64,000 nucleotides of DNA from Bombilactobacillus folatiphilus. Lineage in GTDB: Bacteria; Bacillota; Bacilli; Lactobacillales; Lactobacillaceae. How positions within the stretch are numbered: the first letter of the stretch is position 1; every line of letters begins with the position of its first letter. The stretch spans positions 744,001-808,000 of the forward strand of contig NZ_CP093366.1 in NCBI RefSeq assembly GCF_023380265.1, in the 5' to 3' direction. Of this stretch, positions 19,504 through 27,106 are shown one piece after another. Both the position numbers and the translations under genes were made by a program. Below the pieces are notes generated by a model that did not search any database, was not told the DNA's origin, and saw only the letters and a program-made list of their open reading frames with translations.

Positions 19504-20709
19504 ATGAAAACTTTATTTAAAAATTCCAATTTATTCACGGGCACAACCAATGAAGTGATACCTAATGCTTGGTTTTTGATTGATGAGACTGGCAAAATAA
19601 CGGCTAGTGGGACTAAAGAAAATGTGCCAACTGCCGATCAAGTGATTGACTTGGATGGTAAATATGTCATGCCAGGGTTGATTGATGTGCATACGCATGC
19701 CATGATGGATCCGGTTGGTAACGAAATGGAGTACTTATCAGAAACCGAGGCCACCGTGGCTTCTTTGCATAATTTCAAAGAATTATTAAAGGGTGGCGTT
19801 ACCACGGCCAGAGAGTGTGGCAGTGTCTTTGATGTTGATATTAAATTAGCTAAAATGGCGGCCCAAGGTACTTATAGTTTTACTGCACCACAAATCATTC
19901 CATCGGGACGCCCAATGTCGATGACTGGTGGACATGGCGATTTTGTTGAAGGCTGGGATGGTAGTCAGACTTGGGGCTATTTAACGGATTCGCCTGATGA
20001 AATGCGTAAAGCCGTACGTACAGCCTTTAAATGGGGTGCAAAAAATATTAAGGTGATGGCGACAGGTGGTGTGATGTCAGCTACTGATCAGATTGATGAT
20101 ACTGAATTAAGTTTGGAAGAGCTTCAGGTTGCCGTTGAAGAAGCGCATTCTAAGCATATGACAGTTGCAGCACATGCAGAGGGCGCACGGGGAATTCATA
20201 ATGCAGTTGTGGCGGGCGTGGACTCTGTTGAACATGGTTCGTATGTGACTGATGAAGATATTCAATTGATGATTGATAAAGGTATTTATTTAACACCAAC
20301 TTTGATTGCTGGATATACTATTCCAAAATATGGTGACGGTAAATTACCCCAATATATGTTAGATAAAGCGCGTTCTTTTTTGGATACGTATTTTGAACGG
20401 GTTGGCGCAGCTATTAAAGCCGGTGTAAAAATTTCATTTGGGACTGATTCTGGGACACCGTTCAATCGTTTCAGTGAAGCTTCTAAAGAATTAGAGCTGA
20501 TGGTTAGCGTTGGGGCAACTAATTATCAAGCACTGGTGGCAGCAGGATCTTCAGCGGCACAGTTATTGAAAATTGATGACGAGTATGGAACTTTAGAGAC
20601 AGGCAAGTATGCTGATTTTCTAGTCTTGGATGGTAATCCTTTAGTTGATATTAAGGCTGTTCAACAAGTAGACAAGGCAGTTTATCAGCATGGTAACAAA
20701 GTCTTTTAA
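19504..20709 (+). CDS. Metal-dependent amidohydrolase (imidodipeptidase-like), copy 1
   Basis: A 401-residue TIM-barrel amidohydrolase. The first metal motif is DVHTHAM after GKYVMPGLI. The KVMATGG block supplies the bridging Lys, VAAHAEG and SVEHGSY supply further His ligands, and SFGTDSGTP holds the catalytic Asp. The overall pattern resembles prolidase-like/Xaa-dipeptidase members of the superfamily. I chose ATG 19504 because GGAG ends 9 bases before it; ATG 19495 would touch the binding site. The adjacent gene is a close paralogue of the same length. Confidence 0.87.
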   Translation: MKTLFKNSNLFTGTTNEVIPNAWFLIDETGKITASGTKENVPTADQVIDLDGKYVMPGLIDVHTHAMMDPVGNEMEYLSETEATVASLHNFKELLKGGVTTARECGSVFDVDIKLAKMAAQGTYSFTAPQIIPSGRPMSMTGGHGDFVEGWDGSQTWGYLTDSPDEMRKAVRTAFKWGAKNIKVMATGGVMSATDQIDDTELSLEELQVAVEEAHSKHMTVAAHAEGARGIHNAVVAGVDSVEHGSYVTDEDIQLMIDKGIYLTPTLIAGYTIPKYGDGKLPQYMLDKARSFLDTYFERVGAAIKAGVKISFGTDSGTPFNRFSEASKELELMVSVGATNYQALVAAGSSAAQLLKIDDEYGTLETGKYADFLVLDGNPLVDIKAVQQVDKAVYQHGNKVF

Positions 20710-20739
20710 ATTGGCTATGGCTGAGGTTAGGGAGAATTA

Positions 20740-21945
20740 ATGACAACTTTTATTAAAAATATTTCTCTGTTTGATGGTTTGCATGAGCAGTTTGAAGAAA
20801 ATGCTTATCTAGGTTTTGATCCCCGAACAGGCAAAATTACAGAATTGGGTACGGGTCAGTTTGTTTGTGATGCGACAGATTCGGTCGTTGATGGTAAAAA
20901 TCAATATCTATTGCCCGGGTTGATCAACGCACACACGCATATTATGTGGGATCCTAATGCCAATAAATTAGAATATTTATCTGAGAGTGAAGTAACCGTC
21001 AATGCGTTACACAATTTGAAATTGCTGTTAAATGCTGGTGTGACCTATATTCGAGATTGTGGGAGTGCCTTTGGAATTGATGTCAAATTAGCTCGCTTGA
21101 TTCAGCAAGGTCAAATTAGCGGTCCAGATATTATAGCTTCTGGTCGACCAATGTCGATGACTGGTGGACACGGAGATCTTATTGAAGGCGCCCATGGTGA
21201 AGTTGTTTGGGGACATCTTGTAGATTCCAAGGATGCTATGCGTCAAGCTGTTCGTGAGGAATTCAAACATGGTGTTAAAAATATTAAAGTAATGGCGACA
21301 GGTGGTGTGATGTCGGCCACTGATGAGATTGACGATATCGAATTAAGTGAATCAGAATTGAGTGTGGCAGTCGCAGAAGCACATACAAAGCATATGACAG
21401 TGGCTGCACACGCCCAAGGTAATCAGGGCATTACTAATGCTTTGCGAGCAGGTGTCGATTCTATTGAACATGGAATTTATCTAGATGAACGACAAGCTCA
21501 GTATATGAAAGATCATCATATATTTTTGGTGCCTACGCTCAATGCGCCAACTTGTATTGCTGAACAAGGTGTAGGTATTTTGCCTGATTATATGTTACGT
21601 AAAAATGATCAAGTCAAAGATGATTTTTTTCAAAATATGAGAATGGCTTTCAAACTGGGGGTACCTATAGTTGTTGGGACAGACGCAGGCACGTCGTTTA
21701 ATCAGTTTGATACAGGCACAGCAAAGGAAATGGCGTTGTTGGTTTCCGTCGGTGCGACGAATGCTCAAGCTTTACAGGCAGCAACGCGTTATGCGGCAGA
21801 ATTGTTACGGATTGATGAGGCTTATGGTACTTTAGAAGTAGGCAAGAATGCTGATTTATTATTGCTAGATCAAAATCCATTGGAAGATATTACCGCTATG
21901 GAATATGCTCAAAAACGAGTTTATAAAAATGGACATTTAGTTTGA
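20740..21945 (+). CDS. Metal-dependent amidohydrolase (imidodipeptidase-like), copy 2
   Basis: A 401-residue paralogue of the preceding gene, with the same motif order: NAHTHIM, SGRPMSMTGGHGD, KVMATGGVMSATDEIDD, AAHAQGN, SIEHGIY, VVGTDAGTS. Divergence is greatest in the substrate-facing segment around residues 260-300 (HHIFLVPTLNAPTCIAEQGV versus YLTPTLIAGYTIPKYGDGK). That suggests related but distinct substrates. It lies 30 bases downstream, in the same transcript, and is followed by a terminator. Confidence 0.87.
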   Translation: MTTFIKNISLFDGLHEQFEENAYLGFDPRTGKITELGTGQFVCDATDSVVDGKNQYLLPGLINAHTHIMWDPNANKLEYLSESEVTVNALHNLKLLLNAGVTYIRDCGSAFGIDVKLARLIQQGQISGPDIIASGRPMSMTGGHGDLIEGAHGEVVWGHLVDSKDAMRQAVREEFKHGVKNIKVMATGGVMSATDEIDDIELSESELSVAVAEAHTKHMTVAAHAQGNQGITNALRAGVDSIEHGIYLDERQAQYMKDHHIFLVPTLNAPTCIAEQGVGILPDYMLRKNDQVKDDFFQNMRMAFKLGVPIVVGTDAGTSFNQFDTGTAKEMALLVSVGATNAQALQAATRYAAELLRIDEAYGTLEVGKNADLLLLDQNPLEDITAMEYAQKRVYKNGHLV

Positions 21946-21966
21946 AAATGATTGTTTGATTAAAAA

Positions 21967-21998
21967 CTTATTCTTTACAAAAGAATAAGCTTTTTTTA
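21967..21998 (+). terminator. Terminator after the amidohydrolase pair
   Basis: Arms CTTATTCTTT and AAAGAATAAG (21967-21976 and 21980-21989) enclose a 3-base loop. A seven-T tail follows. Confidence 0.85.
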
Positions 21999-22008
21999 TA
22001 ATTTTATT

Positions 22009-22022
22009 TGGAAACGCTTTAA
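22009..22022 (+). promoter_or_regulatory. cre-like catabolite control site
   Basis: TGGAAACGCTTTAA matches the CcpA operator consensus TGWAANCGNTNWCA at 9 of its 11 specified bases. It lies 26 bases upstream of the GH1 gene, where binding would hinder transcription in the presence of preferred sugar. CcpA itself is not in the window. Confidence 0.5.
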
Positions 22023-22048
22023 ATTATGGAAAGGATAGGAAGATTAGT

Positions 22049-23422
22049 ATGTCGAGAACAATGCCGGAATCATTTTTGTGGGGGAATTCGACTTCGAGTA
22101 TGCAAACCGAAGGTGCCTTTGACGAGGGAGGTAAAGGTAAGTCTGTTTATGATACATATCCAGCGACGGCTCATAGTTCTGATTGGCATGTTGCGATTGA
22201 TGAATATCATCGCTATCTTGAAGATTTCGATTTAATGGCTCAACAAGGAATTAATTGTTACCGATTTCAAATTTCTTGGAGTCGCGTGAATCCGCAAGGT
22301 GACGGTGATTTTAATTCTGAAGGAATTGATTTTTATTCACGTATGATTGATGAATTGTTGGCACGGGGAATTCAGCCGATGATTTGTCTCTATCATTTTG
22401 ACATGCCGCTGCATTTAGCCGAAAAGTACAATGGTTTTATTGATCGTCATGTTGTAAAAGCATTTGTGCGTTACGCTCAAAAAATGATTGATTTATTTGG
22501 TGATCGAGTCCAATACTGGTTAACTTTTAATGAACAAAATTTATATTTAACGACCCAAGGATTTAAAATTTCGGGTTATCTTCATGGTCCTAGATCCTCA
22601 GCGGAATTGTTTAAAATTACTCATCATTTGTTTGTAGCACATGCTCAGATTGCCAATTATTTACATGCCAAAACGAATGCTCAGATTGGTGGCATGTTGG
22701 CTTATAGTGAAGTCTATCCTGTATCTGCTGACCCCAAGGATAATTTATTTGCGCGCCAAATTGATGAATTTATGAATAAAAATTTTTTGGATGTGTTTGT
22801 CAATGGAAAATATTCCACGGAAGTTCAACAATTTATCGCTAACCAGCAAATTGATATAGACTGGCAAACGAGTGATCAAGCACTATTTAATCAGCTATCT
22901 AGTGATTTTATTGCTTTTAGCTATTATCAAAGTTTGACAATTAGTAGTCGCTTAGTCCCAGCGGGGATGGCTCCAAATTTGTATTTGGATTATGGTGCTA
23001 AAGAAAATCCATTTTTGAATGTGAATGAGTGGGGTTGGTCGATTGATCCGTTAGGTTTTCGGGATGTCTTGAGTAAAACTTATAATCAATATCACATACC
23101 AATGTTTCCGATCGAAAATGGCTTGGGAGTACGGGAAGAATATCATGGTGAAATCTTACAAGATGATTACCGCATTGCATATCATCGAGCCCATTTGCAA
23201 GCACTGCAAGATGCTATGTTTGAAGATGGGGTTCAAGTGTTAGGTTATTTGGGCTGGGGCTTGATTGATATTCCGAGCTCATCGGGTAATATGGATAAGC
23301 GCTATGGAATGGTTTATGTGAATCGAACAAATCATGATTTGCGTGATTTACAGCGAATTCCGAAGCAAAGTTATTGGTGGTTTCAAAAGGTAATCCAAAG
23401 TAATGGTGCTAATTTGGATTAA
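22049..23422 (+). CDS. Glycoside hydrolase family 1, probable 6-phospho-beta-glycosidase
   Basis: A 457-residue enzyme. The N-terminal FLWGNSTSSMQTEGA is the GH1 signature. The acid/base Glu is in LTFNEQN and the nucleophile Glu is in PIENG. The C-terminal SSSGNMDKRYGMVYV supplies the Ser, Lys and Tyr that bind the 6-phosphate in phospho-glycosidases, so a PTS-imported disaccharide phosphate is the likely substrate. No PTS gene is adjacent. AAGGATAGGAAG precedes ATG 22049. A fucosidase gene follows by 30 bases, which suggests joint use of host or plant glycans. Confidence 0.9.
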   Translation: MSRTMPESFLWGNSTSSMQTEGAFDEGGKGKSVYDTYPATAHSSDWHVAIDEYHRYLEDFDLMAQQGINCYRFQISWSRVNPQGDGDFNSEGIDFYSRMIDELLARGIQPMICLYHFDMPLHLAEKYNGFIDRHVVKAFVRYAQKMIDLFGDRVQYWLTFNEQNLYLTTQGFKISGYLHGPRSSAELFKITHHLFVAHAQIANYLHAKTNAQIGGMLAYSEVYPVSADPKDNLFARQIDEFMNKNFLDVFVNGKYSTEVQQFIANQQIDIDWQTSDQALFNQLSSDFIAFSYYQSLTISSRLVPAGMAPNLYLDYGAKENPFLNVNEWGWSIDPLGFRDVLSKTYNQYHIPMFPIENGLGVREEYHGEILQDDYRIAYHRAHLQALQDAMFEDGVQVLGYLGWGLIDIPSSSGNMDKRYGMVYVNRTNHDLRDLQRIPKQSYWWFQKVIQSNGANLD

Positions 23423-23451
23423 TGTTGTTAGATTTTTAGTAAGGAAGATAA

Positions 23452-24756
23452 ATGAATCAAAAAATTAGGCAAGACATTGTTAAAAATCAGGCTGCAGTTG
23501 CAGAAAATTATCAAAATTTATCGTCCATTTTACGAGATAAATTAGCATGGTTTCAAGATCAAAAATTGGGTGTTCTTATCCATTGGGGGCTGTACTCGCA
23601 AGCTGGGATTATCGAATCATGGCAGTTATCTAAAGAAGATACTTGGGCTCGCAAAAACGGTGCTTGGCGAGCTGATTTGCAGACTTTGCGTCATGATTAT
23701 TGGAATTTAAATCATGATTTTAATCCAGTGTTCTTTGATCCCCAGGATTGGGCGCAACAATTAAAAGCAGCAGGTTTTAAGTATACACTTTTCACGACCA
23801 AGCACCATGACGGTTTTAATATGTATGATACTAAGTTTAGTGATTATAAAATAACAGCTGACGATTCGGCTTTTGCGAAAAATCCTTACGCTGACGTCTT
23901 TAAACACTTAAATCAAGCTTTTCGTCAAGTCGGTTTGGCAACAGGTGCTTATTACTCTAAAGCTGACTGGCATTCTGAAGATTATTGGCTTCCCGGCTCC
24001 AATCCACGCGGACGTTACGCCAGTTACGATCCACAAACGGATCCTAAGCACTGGCAGCGATTTAACAACTATGTGCAAAATCAATTAGTGGAAATTTGTC
24101 AAGATTATGGTTCGATTGATATTTTGTGGCTGGATGGTGGTTGGGTTAATAGTCAAAACCATGAGCAATTAGACATGGACCAAATTGTGACTCAAATTAG
24201 GACGATCAAACCTGATACGTTGATTGTTGATCGAACAATCGGTGGCCAATATGAAAATTATGTAACACCTGAACAACAAATTCCGGATATTGCGCCTAAA
24301 AAAGTTTGGGAGAGTAATTTAACTTTGGCTCAAAATTGGGGTTACGTACCTCATGACAAGTATAAGAGTTTTGCTGAAATTTTAGATTCTATTGTAAAAA
24401 TCATTACATTAGGGGGAAATGTTGTTTTAGGGATAGGACCGAAGCCTGATGGAACTTTTCCTGTTGAAGCGCAGAAAATTATGCAACAGTTAGGAGCTTG
24501 GCTGCAGGTGTTTGGAGAAGCGGTTTATGAAACGCGTGCTGGAGCGGTCGCGCCGCTATTGTGTACTAAAAAAAATCATACATTGTATTTGTTTTTTAAA
24601 CAGCAATCTGTGGGCCAAAAGTTAAACCTATCACGTTTATTAACGCATTCATCCCAAGTTTTGGTCCTTGAAACAAAACAGTTTATCACCGTACAACAGG
24701 GGCAAATAATTTTACCAGTAACCAAGTTTCCATATGGAGTCTTAAAAATAGAATAA
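23452..24756 (+). CDS. Alpha-L-fucosidase, GH29
   Basis: A 434-residue protein without signal peptide, so probably cytosolic. GVLIHWGLYSQAG, YTLFTTKHHDGFNMYDTKFSDYK and DILWLDGGWVN (nucleophile Asp) are the GH29 landmarks. LTLAQNWGYVPHDKYKS and the GGNVVLGIGPKPDGTFP block close the catalytic domain, and a short C-terminal beta domain follows. GH29 enzymes release alpha-linked L-fucose from mucin-type or milk-type glycans. No fucose catabolic genes are seen nearby. It follows the GH1 gene as the last gene of the unit. Confidence 0.93.
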   Translation: MNQKIRQDIVKNQAAVAENYQNLSSILRDKLAWFQDQKLGVLIHWGLYSQAGIIESWQLSKEDTWARKNGAWRADLQTLRHDYWNLNHDFNPVFFDPQDWAQQLKAAGFKYTLFTTKHHDGFNMYDTKFSDYKITADDSAFAKNPYADVFKHLNQAFRQVGLATGAYYSKADWHSEDYWLPGSNPRGRYASYDPQTDPKHWQRFNNYVQNQLVEICQDYGSIDILWLDGGWVNSQNHEQLDMDQIVTQIRTIKPDTLIVDRTIGGQYENYVTPEQQIPDIAPKKVWESNLTLAQNWGYVPHDKYKSFAEILDSIVKIITLGGNVVLGIGPKPDGTFPVEAQKIMQQLGAWLQVFGEAVYETRAGAVAPLLCTKKNHTLYLFFKQQSVGQKLNLSRLLTHSSQVLVLETKQFITVQQGQIILPVTKFPYGVLKIE

Positions 24757-24778
24757 TTAATTGCTTAAGTAAAAACTA

Positions 24779-24808
24779 TTGCTTAATCTTTTTTAATTTG
24801 GGTATAAT
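24779..24808 (+). promoter_or_regulatory. Promoter of exonuclease III gene
   Basis: TTGCTT (24779-24784) is 18 bases from TATAAT (24803-24808). It lies 32 bases before ATG 24841. Confidence 0.55.
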
Positions 24809-24840
24809 AAGTTATAAAATTTGAGAAAAGAGTTAAGTCG

Positions 24841-25671
24841 ATGAAGTTCATTTCATGGAATATTGATAGTATTAACGCTGCTGTAGAACATAAGTCCAAT
24901 CGTGGTGAAATGACGTGGCAGGTTTTACAGAAGTTGGCAGCCGAACAACCAGATGTTTTGGCCATCCAAGAAACCAAATTGCGACCATCAGGGTTAACCT
25001 CGAAACAAGCGGATGCTTTAACTGAATTGTTTGGTGGTTACTATCGTTATGTTCGATCAAGTACAGGCCGTAGCGGTTATTCAGGGACGATGATGTTTAC
25101 TAAAATTAAGCCGGTCAATGTGACATATCCTAAACTAAATGCTCCAGAGGCAATGGATTTGGAGGGCCGTGTGATTACTTTGGAGTTTCCTCATTGCTAT
25201 GTAACCACGGTTTATACACCTAATTCTGGTCGAAAATTAGATCGTTTACCTCAACGAATGCTCTGGGACGATACCTATCGGGATTATTTACAAAAATTAA
25301 ATCAACATAAGCCAGTCATTGCGTCGGGGGATTTTAACGTAGCTCATCGAGATATTGATCTGAAACATCCAGCTGCTAATCATCATCATGCTGGTTTTAC
25401 TGATGAAGAACGTCAAAAATTCACTTTATTATTACATGCAGGTTTTACAGACACTTTTCGTTATTTACATCCTGACCAGTCCGGTGTTTATACTTGGTGG
25501 TCGCAAATTTCTAAAACGGCTAAGGTGAATAATTCAGGTTGGCGCATTGATTATTACTTAGTTTCCGAAAGTTTGAACCAGCAAATTGCGGCTTTTAATG
25601 TGGTAAACACTGGCGAACGTCAAGATCATGCCCCAATTAAGTTACAAATGAAGTCTACATTTAAATTATAA
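24841..25671 (+). CDS. xth: Exodeoxyribonuclease III / AP endonuclease
   Basis: A base-excision repair nuclease of 276 residues from the EEP superfamily. Catalytic blocks are SWNIDS, IQETKL (metal-binding Glu), VYTPNSG, ASGDFNVAHRDIDL and the terminal ERQDHAPIKL with the Asp-His pair. WRIDYYLVS carries the conserved Asp before the tail. A plausible promoter lies directly upstream. The pnuC-like gene begins 21 bases downstream. Confidence 0.94.
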   Translation: MKFISWNIDSINAAVEHKSNRGEMTWQVLQKLAAEQPDVLAIQETKLRPSGLTSKQADALTELFGGYYRYVRSSTGRSGYSGTMMFTKIKPVNVTYPKLNAPEAMDLEGRVITLEFPHCYVTTVYTPNSGRKLDRLPQRMLWDDTYRDYLQKLNQHKPVIASGDFNVAHRDIDLKHPAANHHHAGFTDEERQKFTLLLHAGFTDTFRYLHPDQSGVYTWWSQISKTAKVNNSGWRIDYYLVSESLNQQIAAFNVVNTGERQDHAPIKLQMKSTFKL

Positions 25672-25692
25672 GAAGGTATATAAAAAGGGAAT

Positions 25693-26391
25693 ATGTGGGA
25701 AAAATTAGCAAAATCTATTTGGTTTGATTTGTTAGGTGTCGCGATTGTTGTTGCCATTTCTTTGGCGTCGGGATATTTAACGGAAAGTTTAAACGATGTG
25801 ACACATTGGGGTACTTGGGCGCAATTTGTTCCGTTTGGCATCATTAGTATTTTGAATACAGTTTTGTCGGTAATGTCGACACGCTTGACGGGACGAATGT
25901 TGAATGCGGGCAATGTTGTCGGGATTATCAATACAATTTTGTCAGGGGTTATTGATTACTTGTTAGGAAATCAGGCAGCAGTGATCACGTATCCAATTAC
26001 TTTTTTGATTTATGTTTTAGCGATCAATAAATGGACGCACAGTGAAAAGTATCAAGCAGCTGCCCCATTAACTGGCCTGAAGGGGATTTTGGTGACGATT
26101 GTTATTTTTGTTGCCAGTTTCATTTTTAGTTTTTTGACGAACTATTTAGGATACCACGGCCAAACTAATGTGCTCTTTTGGATTACGACGATTGTTTTTG
26201 GCTTGTCAATGGGGTCTAACATTTTGAATGCAATGAAATTGACCTTGCAGTGGCCATTTTGGTTAGTCTACGATTTGGCGCAGTTGATGAAAGCTTTCGT
26301 GCAAGGTAATTTTGCAAATGTTGGCAAGTATATTTATTATATTATTAATTCTGTGGCGGCACTTAGTTTTTGGCAAAAGCGCACGGTTTAA
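25693..26391 (+). CDS. pnuC: PnuC family vitamin (nicotinamide riboside-like) transporter
   Basis: A 232-residue membrane protein with about seven or eight hydrophobic segments. GTWAQFVPFGIISILNTVLSVMSTRLTGRMLNAGNVVG and the C-terminal STRL...NLAQ-like region fit the PnuC family. That family takes up nicotinamide riboside or related vitamin precursors by facilitated diffusion. The exact vitamin cannot be decided; no NadR or riboswitch is visible next to it. The ribosome binding site (AAAGGGAA) is modest. Confidence 0.82.
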   Translation: MWEKLAKSIWFDLLGVAIVVAISLASGYLTESLNDVTHWGTWAQFVPFGIISILNTVLSVMSTRLTGRMLNAGNVVGIINTILSGVIDYLLGNQAAVITYPITFLIYVLAINKWTHSEKYQAAAPLTGLKGILVTIVIFVASFIFSFLTNYLGYHGQTNVLFWITTIVFGLSMGSNILNAMKLTLQWPFWLVYDLAQLMKAFVQGNFANVGKYIYYIINSVAALSFWQKRTV

Positions 26392-26490
26392 TAATTAAGC
26401 CAGTTTGTGGTTGATTATGAAAACAGTTGCAATTAATTGAGATGAGGAGTAATTTGAGATTAGGTGTTGTTTTGGAAAGAAGATAATGCA

Positions 26491-27027
26491 ATGTTAACTT
26501 TTGGAAAAAGAGCATCCTATCGACCGTTATTAACAAGTATTTTGACGGGGTTAATCTTTAGTCTGATTATTGGAGATATTTTGGGTTTAACTTTTGGGAT
26601 CGTGACATTTGTGGTAGTTATGGTGTTGTGCCTATTGTGGTATGTTCATCGCTTGCCGCATATTTATGGCTATTTGCATATGGGGCATGATCAAATTAAT
26701 TATTATGATATGCGTAATTTTTGGTCAAGATTGTATTTGCTCTTTTGGCCGTTCGCTCAAACTACACAGTTAACTTTTGATCAGATTGCTGCCGTAACTC
26801 TTAATGGTGATTTGGTTTCTGAACCTGAGTTTGATACGCTAATTCCAACCACAGCTAGGTATGGGTGGTGGTATTCAACGATTCAGATGGGCAAGCATCC
26901 CATGAGTTTAAAATTAAAGTTGATAGATGGACGAGAAATTGCTATAGATTTGTCGCGAGATTATGTCTATAATCCGGTGCAATTTAAAGATCGAGTGCAA
27001 CAATTTAGTCTAAAATTAGTTCATTAA
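26491..27027 (+). CDS. Uncharacterised membrane protein, paralogue of the 60812 gene
   Basis: About 178 residues from ATG 26491, placed behind GGAAAGAAG; the frame is open to 26464. Two hydrophobic segments lie at about residues 14-50. A soluble C-terminal domain follows, with YYDMRNFWSR, LYLLFWPF, a MTTAYG-like TTARYGWW stretch and IAIDLSRDYVYNPVQFKDRVQ. The same motifs in the same order occur in the protein at 60812-61351, also starting ML-x-FG. I do not recognise the family. It is 80 bases upstream of the C39 exporter, possibly functionally linked. Confidence 0.75.
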   Translation: MLTFGKRASYRPLLTSILTGLIFSLIIGDILGLTFGIVTFVVVMVLCLLWYVHRLPHIYGYLHMGHDQINYYDMRNFWSRLYLLFWPFAQTTQLTFDQIAAVTLNGDLVSEPEFDTLIPTTARYGWWYSTIQMGKHPMSLKLKLIDGREIAIDLSRDYVYNPVQFKDRVQQFSLKLVH

Positions 27028-27106
27028 CATATATTTGTTTGAGGCAGGCTTAGTAGTTATATTCAGTTTGCTTTTTATTAATATAAAAAATGGAAATGGA
27101 TAAAAA

